From NCBI RefSeq assembly GCF_002920535.1, contig NZ_PQSS01000049.1:1-56991 (forward strand): a stretch of 56,991 nucleotides of DNA, given 5' to 3'. Position 1 is the stretch's first letter. Each line of letters begins with the position of its first letter. The stretch comes from Streptomyces sp. Ru71 (GTDB lineage: Bacteria > Actinomycetota > Actinomycetes > Streptomycetales > Streptomycetaceae). Shown piece after piece: positions 40,176 through 48,886 of the stretch. Below the pieces are notes generated by a model, which ran no database searches, was not told the origin of the DNA, and worked only from the letters and a program-made list of their open reading frames with translations. The position numbers were made by a program, and so were the translations under genes.

Positions 40176-40745
40176 ATGCACTGCCCCTTCTGCAGGCACC
40201 CCGACAGCCGGGTCGTCGACAGCCGTACGACCGACGACGGCACGTCGATCCGCAGGCGCCGTCAGTGCCCTGACTGCTCCCGTCGTTTCACGACGGTGGA
40301 GACGTGCTCACTGATGGTGGTCAAGCGGTCCGGAGTCACCGAGCCCTTCAGCCGCACCAAGGTCATCAACGGTGTGCGCAAGGCGTGCCAGGGTCGGCCG
40401 GTCACCGAGGACGCGCTCGCGCAGCTCGGCCAGCGGGTCGAGGAGGCCGTGCGGGCCACCGGAAGCGCCGAGCTGACGACCCACGACGTGGGGCTGGCCA
40501 TACTCGGCCCGTTGCAGGAGCTCGACCTCGTCGCCTATCTGCGGTTCGCCTCGGTCTACCGGGCGTTCGACTCGCTGGAGGACTTCGAGGCCGCCATCGC
40601 GGAGCTCAGGGAACAGACGGGACGCCCCGCCGCGGTCGACGAGGACCGCGAAGGCGACGCAGGCGCCGGCGCGGGGGGCCAAGAGGACGAACGCGGGTCC
40701 GCGGGGGCGGTGCAGGTCCCCGAGCCCGCGGGCGCCGCCGACTGA
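40176..40745 (+). CDS. nrdR: transcriptional repressor NrdR
   Basis: 189-residue repressor of ribonucleotide reductase genes. The N-terminal zinc ribbon has the CxxC pairs MHCPFC and CPDCSRRFTT around RVVDSRTTDDGTSIRRRRQC. The ATP-cone domain (about 45-140) begins VVKRSGVTEPFSRTKV and senses ATP/dATP. The C-terminal 40 residues are an acidic Gly/Ala tail. The ATG at 40176 is preceded by GAGGAGGG and GGAG. Paired NrdR boxes in front indicate autoregulation. nrdJ follows after 166 bases. Confidence 0.95.
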   Translation: MHCPFCRHPDSRVVDSRTTDDGTSIRRRRQCPDCSRRFTTVETCSLMVVKRSGVTEPFSRTKVINGVRKACQGRPVTEDALAQLGQRVEEAVRATGSAELTTHDVGLAILGPLQELDLVAYLRFASVYRAFDSLEDFEAAIAELREQTGRPAAVDEDREGDAGAGAGGQEDERGSAGAVQVPEPAGAAD

Positions 40746-40911
40746 CCGACGGGCCGGAGGCGGGAGGAAACCTTCCGGATCCGGTCGGCGGCGGCCATGT
40801 GAAGACCTGTTGCGGGCGGCAGCCAGTGGGTGCCCGCAACACCAGACAGAACACCGTGCCACGGGAACATCGGGGCACTTCAGGGCGTTTTTGCCCGTAC
40901 AGGGAGGCGGC

Positions 40912-43806
40912 ATGACAGAGACGGCGAGCGGTCCGGCACGAGGTTCCCGAGCCAAGGGCGCCAAGGCCGGCAAGGGGCTGCGTGTCGAGCGCATCCACAC
41001 CACCCCCGGCGTACACCCGTACGACGAGGTGTCGTGGGAGCGCCGTGACGTCGTCATGACCAACTGGCGCGACGGCTCGGTCAACTTCGAGCAGCGTGGC
41101 GTCGAGTTCCCCGACTTCTGGTCGGTGAACGCGGTCAACATCGTCACCAGCAAGTACTTCCGCGGTGCCGTCGGCACCCCGCAGCGCGAGACCAGCCTCA
41201 AGCAGCTGATCGACCGCATCGTGAAGACGTACCGGAAGGCCGGCGAGGACCACCACTACTTCGCCTCTCCCGCCGACGCCGAGATCTTCGAGCACGAGCT
41301 GGCCTACGCCCTCCTGCACCAGATCTTCAGCTTCAACAGCCCCGTCTGGTTCAACGTGGGCACGCCTCAGCCGCAGCAGGTCTCCGCCTGCTTCATCCTG
41401 TCCGTCGACGACTCCATGGAGTCGATCCTCGACTGGTACAAGGAAGAGGGCATGATCTTCAAGGGCGGCTCCGGTGCCGGCCTGAACCTCTCCCGCATCC
41501 GCTCCTCCAAGGAGCTGCTGTCCTCCGGTGGCAACGCCTCCGGTCCCGTCTCCTTCATGCGCGGCGCCGACGCCTCCGCCGGCACCATCAAGTCCGGTGG
41601 CGCCACCCGCCGTGCCGCGAAGATGGTCGTGCTCGACGTCGACCACCCCGATATCGAGGACTTCATCGAGACCAAGGTCAAGGAGGAGGAGAAGATCCGC
41701 GTCCTGCGCGACGCGGGCTTCGACATGGACCTGGGCGGCGACGACATCACGTCCGTCCAGTACCAGAACGCCAACAACTCCGTCCGCGTGAACGACGAGT
41801 TCATGACGGCCGTGGAGAAGGGCGGCAAGTTCGGCCTGCGCGCCCGTATGACCGGCGAGGTCATCGAGGAGGTCGACGCCAAGGCGCTCTTCCGCAAGAT
41901 CGCCGAGGCCGCCTGGGCCTGCGCCGACCCCGGCATCCAGTACGACGACACCATCAACACCTGGCACACCTGCCCCGAGTCCGGCCGGATCACCGCGTCG
42001 AACCCGTGCAGCGAGTACATGCACCTGGACAACACGTCCTGCAACCTGGCCTCGCTGAACCTGATGAAGTTCCTGAAGGACGACGGCAAGGGCAACCAGT
42101 CCTTCGAGACCGAGCGCTTCCAGAAGGTCGTCGAGCTGGTCATCACCGCGATGGACATCTCGATCTGCTTCGCGGACTTCCCGACCCAGAAGATCGGCGA
42201 GAACACGCGCGCGTTCCGCCAGCTCGGCATCGGCTACGCCAACCTCGGCGCCCTGCTGATGGCCACCGGCCACGCCTACGACTCCGACGGCGGCCGCGCC
42301 CTCGCCGGCGCCATCACCTCCCTGATGACCGGCACGGCCTACCGCCGCTCCGCCGAACTGGCCGCGGTCGTCGGCCCGTACGACGGCTACGCCCGCAACG
42401 CCGACGCCCACAAGCGCGTCATGAAGCAGCACGCCGACGCCAACGGCAAGGCCGTCCGCATGGACGACCTCGACACCCCGGTGTGGGCCGCCGCCACGGA
42501 GGCCTGGCAGGACGTCGTCCGCCTCGGCGAGAAGAACGGCTTCCGCAACTCCCAGGCGTCCGTCCTCGCGCCGACCGGCACCATCGGTCTCGCGATGTCC
42601 TGCGACACCACCGGTGTCGAGCCCGACCTGGCGCTGGTGAAGTTCAAGAAGCTGGTCGGCGGCGGCTCGATGCAGATCGTCAACGGCACCGTCCCGCAGG
42701 CCCTGCGCCGCCTGGGCTACCAGGAGGAGCAGATCGAGGCGATCGTCGCCCACATCGCCGAGCACGGCAATGTGATCGACGCCCCCGGTCTCAAGCAGGA
42801 GCACTACGAGGTGTTCGACTGCGCCATGGGCGAGCGCGCCATCTCCCCGATGGGCCACGTCCGCATGATGGCGGCGATCCAGCCGTGGATCTCCGGCGCC
42901 ATCTCCAAGACGGTCAACATGCCGGAGACGGCGACCGTCGAGGAGGTCGAGGAGATCTACTTCGAGGCCTGGAAGCTCGGCGTCAAGGCGCTCGCGATCT
43001 ACCGCGACAACTGCAAGGTCGGCCAGCCTCTCTCCGCCAAGACCAAGGAGAAGGAGAAGGCCGAGGTCACGGAGAAGGCCGAGGCCACCATCCGGGAGAC
43101 GGTCGAGAAGGTCATCGAGTACCGTCCCGTCCGCAAGCGCCTCCCCAAGGGCCGCCCGGGGATCACCACGTCCTTCACGGTCGGCGGTGCCGAGGGCTAC
43201 ATGACCGCCAACTCCTACCCGGACGACGGTCTCGGCGAGGTCTTCCTGAAGATGTCCAAGCAGGGCTCCACCCTCGCGGGCATGATGGACGCCTTCTCCA
43301 TCGCCGTCTCGGTCGGTCTGCAGTACGGCGTGCCGCTGGAGACGTACGTCTCGAAGTTCACCAACATGCGCTTCGAGCCGGCCGGTATGACCGACGACCC
43401 GGACGTGCGGATGGCGCAGTCGATCGTCGACTACATCTTCCGCCGCCTGGCGCTGGACTTCCTGCCCTTCGAGACGCGCTCCGCGCTCGGCATCCACTCC
43501 GCCGAGGAGCGTCAGCGCCACCTGGAGACCGGCTCCTACGAGCCGTCCGAGGACGAGGTCGACGTCGAGGGCCTGGCCCAGTCGGCGCCGCGCGCCCAGG
43601 AGCTGAAGGCCGTGGCGACGCCGAAGTCGGACGCCGGTGCGGCCAAGGCCGCCCCGCAGCAGGCGCACACCAACGCCGAGCTGGTGGAGATGCAGCTGGG
43701 CATCCAGGCGGACGCGCCGCTGTGCTTCTCCTGCGGTACGAAGATGCAGCGGGCCGGCTCCTGCTACATCTGCGAGGGCTGCGGCTCGACCAGCGGCTGC
43801 AGCTGA
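40912..43806 (+). CDS. nrdJ: vitamin B12-dependent ribonucleotide reductase NrdJ
   Basis: 964-residue class II reductase making deoxyribonucleotides with adenosylcobalamin, active with or without oxygen. Active-site elements: first redox Cys in VSACFILSVDDSM, the radical-site finger NPCSEYMHLDNTSCNLASLN with the Cys-x-Glu and following Cys, and APTGTIGLAMSCDTTG. The TSCPD domain follows around residue 770 (GGAEGYMTANSYPDDGLGEV). The C-terminal zinc-binding/redox tail is LCFSCGTKMQRAGSCYICEG. The ATG at 40912 has AGGGAGGCGG upstream; the open frame extends further left but lacks signals. Co-regulated with nrdR. Confidence 0.97.
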   Translation: MTETASGPARGSRAKGAKAGKGLRVERIHTTPGVHPYDEVSWERRDVVMTNWRDGSVNFEQRGVEFPDFWSVNAVNIVTSKYFRGAVGTPQRETSLKQLIDRIVKTYRKAGEDHHYFASPADAEIFEHELAYALLHQIFSFNSPVWFNVGTPQPQQVSACFILSVDDSMESILDWYKEEGMIFKGGSGAGLNLSRIRSSKELLSSGGNASGPVSFMRGADASAGTIKSGGATRRAAKMVVLDVDHPDIEDFIETKVKEEEKIRVLRDAGFDMDLGGDDITSVQYQNANNSVRVNDEFMTAVEKGGKFGLRARMTGEVIEEVDAKALFRKIAEAAWACADPGIQYDDTINTWHTCPESGRITASNPCSEYMHLDNTSCNLASLNLMKFLKDDGKGNQSFETERFQKVVELVITAMDISICFADFPTQKIGENTRAFRQLGIGYANLGALLMATGHAYDSDGGRALAGAITSLMTGTAYRRSAELAAVVGPYDGYARNADAHKRVMKQHADANGKAVRMDDLDTPVWAAATEAWQDVVRLGEKNGFRNSQASVLAPTGTIGLAMSCDTTGVEPDLALVKFKKLVGGGSMQIVNGTVPQALRRLGYQEEQIEAIVAHIAEHGNVIDAPGLKQEHYEVFDCAMGERAISPMGHVRMMAAIQPWISGAISKTVNMPETATVEEVEEIYFEAWKLGVKALAIYRDNCKVGQPLSAKTKEKEKAEVTEKAEATIRETVEKVIEYRPVRKRLPKGRPGITTSFTVGGAEGYMTANSYPDDGLGEVFLKMSKQGSTLAGMMDAFSIAVSVGLQYGVPLETYVSKFTNMRFEPAGMTDDPDVRMAQSIVDYIFRRLALDFLPFETRSALGIHSAEERQRHLETGSYEPSEDEVDVEGLAQSAPRAQELKAVATPKSDAGAAKAAPQQAHTNAELVEMQLGIQADAPLCFSCGTKMQRAGSCYICEGCGSTSGCS

Positions 43807-43810
43807 GCCG

Positions 43811-43871
43811 GAGCGCCGGCCAGGCGCACATCGGTTGAGCTGAGCGCGGGCAAGGCGCACAACGGCTGAGC
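43811..43871. repeat. imperfect 31-bp tandem repeat after nrdJ
   Basis: Two 30-base units (43811-43840 and 43842-43871) starting GAGCGC and ending GAGC share 26 positions, including AGGCGCACA and CGG.TGAGC. They begin 4 bases after the nrdJ stop and run straight into the terminator hairpin. Confidence 0.85.
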
Positions 43872-43872
43872 G

Positions 43873-43906
43873 GGGCGGTGGAACCGGGTGTCCGGTGCCA
43901 CCGCCC
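43873..43906. terminator. bidirectional terminator nrdJ / TerD gene
   Basis: Outer stem GGGCGGTGG (43873-43881) / CCACCGCCC (43898-43906), inner stem ACCGG-GTGT-CCGGT, with one mismatch between. It lies between convergent genes. Confidence 0.88.
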
Positions 43907-43929
43907 TGCGGTGTGTCGCAGCGTCTTGG

Positions 43930-44463
43930 TCAGGAGGGCCGGGTGTGCCCCATGACCCGCGGGAAGTCCGCCGGGTCCTCCTCGAAACCGTGGACGCCCG
44001 GGCGGAACTGCCACTCGCCCGAGGTGTCGCGGACGAACTCGGCGACCGTCGCCGCCGTGGCGCCGAGCACCTCGCCGAAGTCGCCCTGGAAGAGCTCCGT
44101 ATACCCCTCGCGGATGCGCAGACCCGGATTGACCACGCCCATGAACGTCCGGTGGGCCGACCGCTGCTGGATGACCGCGCCGACCACCACGCGCGCGTAC
44201 CGGCCGTCGAGCCGGTCCAGTTCGAGCGTCATCACCTCGTCCCAGCCGAACCCCTTGCCGTCCTGGCTGTCCCGGTTGAGGTAGATCGTCCCGTCGGGTG
44301 AGCGGCTGTCGAAGTGGACGACGTACGACGGATCGCCGTACGGATCGTCGGTCGTGTACGTCGCGGCGACCAGGTCCAGGTCGGCCGGTGGCTGTCCGGC
44401 CGGACTCGGATCCCACCTCAGCGCGACCTCGACCTTGCGGATTCCCTTGCTGAGGCCGTTCAC
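43930..44463 (-). CDS. TerD-family protein
   Basis: 177-residue TerD/TerE-type protein. These small beta-sandwich Ca2+-binding proteins are linked to tellurite resistance and stress. Matches: KVEVALRWDPSPAGQPPADL, where the usual Asp-x-Asp Ca2+ site follows in LDLVAATYTTDDPYGDP, then VVHFDSRSPDGTIYLNRDSQ, GWDEVMTLELDRL and the C-terminal TGEWQF-like TSGEWQFRPG. The GTG at 44463 has AAGGGGGG three bases upstream. It stands alone, with no other ter gene nearby. Role in this organism unknown. Confidence 0.85.
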   Translation of the reverse strand: MNGLSKGIRKVEVALRWDPSPAGQPPADLDLVAATYTTDDPYGDPSYVVHFDSRSPDGTIYLNRDSQDGKGFGWDEVMTLELDRLDGRYARVVVGAVIQQRSAHRTFMGVVNPGLRIREGYTELFQGDFGEVLGATAATVAEFVRDTSGEWQFRPGVHGFEEDPADFPRVMGHTRPS

Positions 44464-44606
44464 GGACCCCCCTTTCCCGACTGACCGACCGCCCTGCGCC
44501 CGAACTGCCCGCGAAGCAGGGCCGGTTGTCCATCCTGCCACGCGCGCGTGCACCCACATACGGGCGCAGTCGGCCCGACAGTGACCCCTGCCACGTTCCC
44601 TGGCCT

Positions 44607-44612
44607 TACGAT
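44607..44612 (+). promoter_or_regulatory. -10 element of a leaderless promoter (DUF4937 gene)
   Basis: TACGAT ends 6 bases before the GTG at 44619, with no ribosome binding site between. Confidence 0.65.
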
Positions 44613-44618
44613 GGCGCG

Positions 44619-45224
44619 GTGCTGGTCAAGTGGATTCGCTGCACCGTGGTGGACCGCCGCGGGTTCGAGCGGGGGCAGCGGAAATGGGCGGGGCTTCTGG
44701 GGGAGCCGGGCTTCAGGGGGCAGGGCGGTGGCTGGAGCCGTAAACGTCCCGAGGTGGCGAACCTCTTCGCCTTCTGGGAGAGCCGTGCCTTCTACGACTC
44801 CTTCATGGCCCGTTCCCACGACCGGCTGGCGGCCGCGCAGGCCGGCACCTTCAAGGACGCGCAGGTCCGGCTGTTCGACTACCGCTTCGACGTGAAGACC
44901 GGATTCGAACCTCGCTTCACCGACGCCGATCTGATCCGGGCCGCCCTGTGCCGGGTCCACGAGGAGCGCGTCGAGCACTTCACCCTGATGCAGGAGAAGG
45001 TGTGGAACCCCGCGATGGCCGGCTCGCCCGGCATGATCCGCGGGCTGTTCGCAGAGGCCCCGGGGCACGAGTTCCTGGTGCTGTCCATGTGGCGCTCGGC
45101 CGCGGAGCACGGCAAGTACCGCACCGAGCGGGTGGAACGCCTCGCCCTGCGCGCTCAGACCGAGGCCGACATCGCGTCTTTGTCCGGCGAGATCGTGGAC
45201 CTGGAGCCGACCTGGACCGTATGA
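44619..45224 (+). CDS. DUF4937 (YdbC-like) protein
   Basis: 201-residue protein. The N-terminal ~100 residues (MLVKWIRCTVVDRRGFERGQ as initiated at GTG, then GFRGQGGGWSRKRPEVANLF and AFWESRAFYDSFMARSHDRL) match the YdbC-like DUF4937 domain, a ferredoxin-like ABM fold. The C-terminal half repeats a similar alpha/beta pattern (MWRSAAEHGKYRTERVERLA), suggesting a duplicated antibiotic-monooxygenase-like fold. No catalytic residues are evident. The start is set by the TACGAT promoter element. Function unknown. Confidence 0.75.
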   Translation: MLVKWIRCTVVDRRGFERGQRKWAGLLGEPGFRGQGGGWSRKRPEVANLFAFWESRAFYDSFMARSHDRLAAAQAGTFKDAQVRLFDYRFDVKTGFEPRFTDADLIRAALCRVHEERVEHFTLMQEKVWNPAMAGSPGMIRGLFAEAPGHEFLVLSMWRSAAEHGKYRTERVERLALRAQTEADIASLSGEIVDLEPTWTV

Positions 45225-45307
45225 AGGCCCCTCCGGTCGGCGCCGGACCATGTGTGACCTACGCCGTACGGGCCCCGTCCGATTACCCGGTCGGTCGGTC
45301 CCCCCTC

Positions 45308-45313
45308 TAGGGT
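45308..45313 (+). promoter_or_regulatory. -10 element of a leaderless promoter (histidine phosphatase)
   Basis: TAGGGT ends 6 bases before the ATG at 45320. Confidence 0.7.
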
Positions 45314-45319
45314 CTTGGC

Positions 45320-45979
45320 ATGGCACGACCACGGCGCATCGTCCTCGTCCGGCACGGTGAGTCAACCGGCAACGTTGATGACACCGTGTACGAACGCGAA
45401 CCCGACCACGCCCTGGCCCTCACCGAACGGGGTTGGCGGCAGGCCGAGGAGACCGGCAAGCGGCTGCGCGAACTGTTCGGCCGGGAACGGGTCAGTGTCT
45501 ATGTGTCGCCCTATCGACGTACGCACGAGACGCTGCGCGGCTTCCACCTCGACCCGGAGCTCATACGGGTGCGGGAGGAGCCGCGCCTGCGCGAGCAGGA
45601 CTGGGGAAACTGGCAGGACCGCGACGACGTCCGCCTGCAGAAGGCCTACCGGGACGCCTACGGCCACTTCTTCTACCGCTTCGCCCAGGGGGAGAGCGGC
45701 GCCGATGTCTACGACCGGGTGGGCGGCTTCCTGGAGAGCCTGTTCCGCAGCTTCGAAGCCCCGGACCACCCTCCGAACGTGCTGCTCGTGACGCACGGCC
45801 TGGCCATGCGCCTGTTCTGCATGCGCTGGTTCCACTGGACCGTCGCCGAGTTCGAGTCGCTGTCCAATCCGGGGAACGGCGAGGTGCGGATGCTCGTTCT
45901 CGGGGACGACGGCAAGTACACACTGGACCGGCCGTTCGACCGTTGGCGAGATCCGGAACCCTACGGGATCACCGGATAG
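45320..45979 (+). CDS. histidine phosphatase family protein
   Basis: 219-residue phosphoglycerate-mutase-like phosphatase. The catalytic RHG motif is IVLVRHGESTGN; the second Arg is in VYVSPYRRTHETL. The acid/base Glu region is LREQDWGNWQDRDD and the second catalytic His is in LLVTHGLAMRLF. This arrangement is that of a broad phosphatase rather than a glycolytic mutase; the substrate is unknown. The transcript is predicted to start at the ATG. The next gene's -10 element overlaps this gene's stop codon. Confidence 0.88.
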   Translation: MARPRRIVLVRHGESTGNVDDTVYEREPDHALALTERGWRQAEETGKRLRELFGRERVSVYVSPYRRTHETLRGFHLDPELIRVREEPRLREQDWGNWQDRDDVRLQKAYRDAYGHFFYRFAQGESGADVYDRVGGFLESLFRSFEAPDHPPNVLLVTHGLAMRLFCMRWFHWTVAEFESLSNPGNGEVRMLVLGDDGKYTLDRPFDRWRDPEPYGITG

Positions 45980-45982
45980 AGT
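45977..45982 (+). promoter_or_regulatory. -10 element near the ADP-ribosylglycohydrolase start
   Basis: TAGAGT begins with the TAG stop of the preceding phosphatase gene and ends 9 bases before the ATG at 45992. Confidence 0.5.
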
Positions 45983-45991
45983 GGCAGGGCG

Positions 45992-46897
45992 ATGACCGCT
46001 GATTCCTCTTTCGACGGGCGCCTGGTTCGCGCCCTGGCAGCCCTGCGCGGACTGGCGGTGGGGGACGCTCTGGGCTCCCAGTTCTTCGTGCCCGCGAACT
46101 ATCCGCTCCTCAAGCGCCGGGAACTGCCGGCCGGGCCGTGGCAGTGGACCGACGACACGGAGATGGCCTGCTCGGTCGTCGCCGTCCTCGCCGCCCACCA
46201 CCGCATCGACCAGGACGCCCTCGCCCTCTCCTTCGCCGAGCACCACGACTTCGACCGCGGGTACGGACCCGCCGTCAACCGTCTGCTGCGGCTGATCCGC
46301 GAGGGCGGCGACTGGCGCGAGCTGTCATCGGCCCTCTTCCAGGGGCAGGGCTCCTGGGGCAACGGCGCGGCGATGCGCATCGCGCCGCTGGGTGCCTGGT
46401 ACGCCGACGACCCGGAGCAGGCGACCCACCAGGCGGAGATCTCCGCCTATCCGACGCACCAGCACCGCGAGGCCGTGGTCGGTGCCATGGCCGTGGCCGC
46501 GGCCGCCGCGCTGGCCGCCGCTCCGGGCGGTCCGCCCGGCCCCGAGGCGCTGCTGGACGCAGTCGTCTCCCTCATCCCCAAGAGCGCCGTGGGCCAGGGC
46601 CTGCGACGCGCCCGGGACATGCTCGACTACGGCGACGCGGCCACCGTCGCCGCGGTGCTGGGATGCGGTCGGCGTACCAGCGCCCATGACACCGTGCCCT
46701 TCGCGCTCTGGTCCGCCGCGCGGTCCCTGGGCGACTTCGAGGAGGCGTTCTGGACCACCGCTCAGGTCGGCGGCGACGTGGACACGACCTGCGCCATCGT
46801 GGGCGGGGTGCTGGCCGGAGGCAAGGCGGGGGGCCCTCCTGCGGCCTGGCTGGAGCGGACCGAGGCTCTGCCTGAGTGGGTGCCGGCCTCCGCCTGA
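45992..46897 (+). CDS. ADP-ribosylglycohydrolase family protein
   Basis: 301-residue all-alpha hydrolase of the DraG/ADP-ribosylglycohydrolase family. Metal-binding motifs: AVGDALG near the N terminus, WTDDTEMA (paired Asp), and QVGGDVDTTCAIVGG near the C terminus, which supplies the second set of Asp and Thr ligands. GSWGNGAAMRIAPLGAWY is the substrate-loop signature. It may remove ADP-ribose from proteins, nucleic acids or metabolites. A 12-base gap and overlapping promoter link it to the phosphatase gene. Confidence 0.9.
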   Translation: MTADSSFDGRLVRALAALRGLAVGDALGSQFFVPANYPLLKRRELPAGPWQWTDDTEMACSVVAVLAAHHRIDQDALALSFAEHHDFDRGYGPAVNRLLRLIREGGDWRELSSALFQGQGSWGNGAAMRIAPLGAWYADDPEQATHQAEISAYPTHQHREAVVGAMAVAAAAALAAAPGGPPGPEALLDAVVSLIPKSAVGQGLRRARDMLDYGDAATVAAVLGCGRRTSAHDTVPFALWSAARSLGDFEEAFWTTAQVGGDVDTTCAIVGGVLAGGKAGGPPAAWLERTEALPEWVPASA

Positions 46898-47249
46898 GCG
46901 AGCGGGGTGTCAGGCGTAATCGGGAGCGTGGAAACTCTCCGTGTCGGCCGGGAACTCTGCGTGATCGAGCCTCGTTGTCTCCACAGTTGCTGCGGTGACG
47001 CCCGCCGGATGTGCCTGCGGGTGGGTGAGCTCGGTCGAGGGGAGGGTGGTCGTCGTGCGGATGCCGGTCTTCGTACTGCTGTCGTCCCTGCTGGTCGGCC
47101 TGCGGTCGCTGCTGCCCCCACCGTGGGGGCAGCGCGGGCGCCGGGAGCGGCGGCGGGCGGACGGGGTGCGGATGGCCGGACCGGCGTCCCCGCCGTCGGT
47201 CCCCCGGGCGCGGTGCGGCCATCCGCGGTCCTGTGCGGGCCCTTGCGCG
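46898..47249. other. convergent intergenic region, ADP-ribosylglycohydrolase / exporter
   Basis: 352 bases. The only clear element is the hairpin at 47111-47133. A GTG frame from 47055 (hydrophobic start, MPVFVLLSSLLVGLRSLL) and a Cys-containing GTG frame from 46961 exist, but both run on antisense into the exporter gene and lack supporting signals. Confidence 0.5.
47111..47133. terminator. hairpin terminator, ADP-ribosylglycohydrolase / MFS
   Basis: Perfect 11-bp arms GCTGCCCCCAC (47111-47121) and GTGGGGGCAGC (47123-47133). The arms are almost contiguous, so the real loop is several bases wider. Confidence 0.75.
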
Positions 47250-48797
47250 TCAGGCCATCGGTCCGGCCGTGCCCGCCAGCGCCTCCAGGTCGCTCTTGCG
47301 CACCCGGATGGCCACCCACGCGGTGACCAGGGCCAGCGCGGCCATGGCCGTGGCCGGGACGAAGGCCGAGGAGATGCCGTGGGCGAGCACCTCGTGCCCC
47401 CACGGGGCCGGCAGCTGGTGCGACCTGGCGAACTCCGCCTTCTGCTCCGCCGTGCCGCCGGTGAGGAAGTCCGGCAGCTGCTTGCTCGCCTCGTCCTTGC
47501 TGGCCGAGCCGAACACGGTGGTCAGGATCGACAGGCCGAGCGAACCGCCGACCTGCTGTGTGGCGTTCAGCAGGCCCGACGCGGCACCCGCCTCGTGCGA
47601 GGCGACACCGGACACGGCGGTGATCGTCACCGTCACGAAGTTCAGGCCCATGCCGAAGCCGAAGACCAGCATGGGGCCGAGGACGCCGCCGGCGTATGTG
47701 CTGTCCGGGCTGATCAGCGTCTGCCAGGCCAGCCCGACGGTCATCAGTGCCGATCCGGCGAGGAGGAACGCCTTCGGGCCGAGGACCGGCAGGAAACGCT
47801 GTGCCAGGCCCGCGCCGACCGCGATCGCGACCGTGACGGGCAGGAAGGCGAACCCGGCCTCGATCGGGCTGTAACCGAGCACGTTCTGCACGAACAGCAC
47901 GATGTAGAAGAACATCCCGAACATCGCCGCCGCCAGGCACAGCATGATCACGTAGGTGCCCGAGCGATTGCGGTCGGCGAACATCCGCAACGGGGTGATC
48001 GGTTCCTTCGCCCGCCGTTCGGTGAACACGAAGGCCACCAGCAGCACGAGGGCCGCGACGAACGAGCCGACGGTCAGACCGTCCCGCCAGCCCTCCTCCG
48101 CCGAGCGGATGAAGCCGTACACCAGGGCGGCCATGCCGACCGTCGAGGTCAGAGCCCCGACGATGTCGAAGCGCCCCGGGTGCCGCTCGGACTCGTTGAT
48201 GTACAGCGGCGTCAGTACGGCGATCAGCACACCAATGGGCACATTGACGAACAGCACCCACCGCCAGTCCAGCCATTCGGTGAGCATGCCACCGGCCAGC
48301 AGGCCGATCGCGCCGCCGCCCGCGGAGACGGCGGCGAAGACGCCGAAGGCCCGGTTGCGCTCGGGGCCCTCGGGGAAGGTCGTGGCGATCAGCGCCAGCG
48401 AGGCGGGCGACGCGATCGCGCCACCCACGCCCTGCAGGGCCCGAGCGGCCAGCAACTGCCACGGTTCCTGCGCCAGCCCTCCCAGCAGCGAGGCGAAGGC
48501 GAACAGCAGGATGCCGGTCATGAAGACGCGGCGCCGGCCGAGGATGTCACCGGCGCGCGCGCCGAGCAGCAGAAGGCCGCCGAACGTGAGTGTGTACGCG
48601 CTGACGACCCAGGTCAGGTCGGTGGTGCTGAAGCTGAGTGCGTCTTGAATGTGCGGAAGCGCGATGTTCACAATCGTCGCGTCGAGTACCACCATGAGTT
48701 GGCAGGCCGCGATGACAGCGAGTGCGATTCCGGGATGCCCCTCCCGGCGAGCCGCACCTGGTTTCTGGTCCTGGACGAGTTGAGAGGTTGTGGCCAT
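47250..48797 (-). CDS. MFS drug exporter, DHA2 (14-TMS) family
   Basis: 515-residue proton-coupled exporter. Motif D1 region LMVVLDATIVNIALPHIQDA is typical of DHA2 pumps. Motif A is GARAGDILGRRRVF and motif C-like GGGAIGLLAGGMLTEWLDWR. Fourteen hydrophobic spans are predicted. Relatives export antibiotics and dyes. A TetR regulator gene is divergent, and two identical-architecture operators lie between, so the pump is probably induced by its own substrate. A possible promoter (TTGCGT, 18 bases, TACCGT on the minus strand) overlaps the distal operator. Confidence 0.93.
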   Translation of the reverse strand: MATTSQLVQDQKPGAARREGHPGIALAVIAACQLMVVLDATIVNIALPHIQDALSFSTTDLTWVVSAYTLTFGGLLLLGARAGDILGRRRVFMTGILLFAFASLLGGLAQEPWQLLAARALQGVGGAIASPASLALIATTFPEGPERNRAFGVFAAVSAGGGAIGLLAGGMLTEWLDWRWVLFVNVPIGVLIAVLTPLYINESERHPGRFDIVGALTSTVGMAALVYGFIRSAEEGWRDGLTVGSFVAALVLLVAFVFTERRAKEPITPLRMFADRNRSGTYVIMLCLAAAMFGMFFYIVLFVQNVLGYSPIEAGFAFLPVTVAIAVGAGLAQRFLPVLGPKAFLLAGSALMTVGLAWQTLISPDSTYAGGVLGPMLVFGFGMGLNFVTVTITAVSGVASHEAGAASGLLNATQQVGGSLGLSILTTVFGSASKDEASKQLPDFLTGGTAEQKAEFARSHQLPAPWGHEVLAHGISSAFVPATAMAALALVTAWVAIRVRKSDLEALAGTAGPMA

Positions 48798-48817
48798 GGG
48801 TCCCCCACAAGAGCCTT

Positions 48818-48837
48818 AGTGAACGATTCCGTTCACT
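48818..48837. promoter_or_regulatory. operator O1 of the TetR-MFS pair
   Basis: AGTGAACG-ATTC-CGTTCACT: perfect 8-bp arms with a 4-base centre, 21 bases upstream of the exporter start. Confidence 0.8.
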
Positions 48838-48866
48838 GTCGCGCTCCACGGTAGTGAGTCCCTCAT

Positions 48867-48886
48867 AGAGAACGCAAGCGTTCACT
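48867..48886. promoter_or_regulatory. operator O2 of the TetR-MFS pair
   Basis: AGAGAACG-CAAG-CGTTCACT: same layout as O1 with one mismatched pair; the core GAACGC-AA-GCGTTC is perfect. Centre-to-centre distance to O1 is 49 bases. Confidence 0.8.

Noticed and set aside
40606..43860. Very long open frame (over 1000 codons) on the minus strand opposite nrdJ
   Set aside because: It is antisense to a well-matched class II ribonucleotide reductase. Its His/Leu/Val/Gly-rich composition is the usual artefact of reading high-GC genes backwards.
46961..47055. Cys-containing frame (RCLHSCC...) after the ADP-ribosylglycohydrolase gene
   Set aside because: It resembles a Cys leader only by composition, does not end with a short stop, and has no sulfur gene downstream on that strand.
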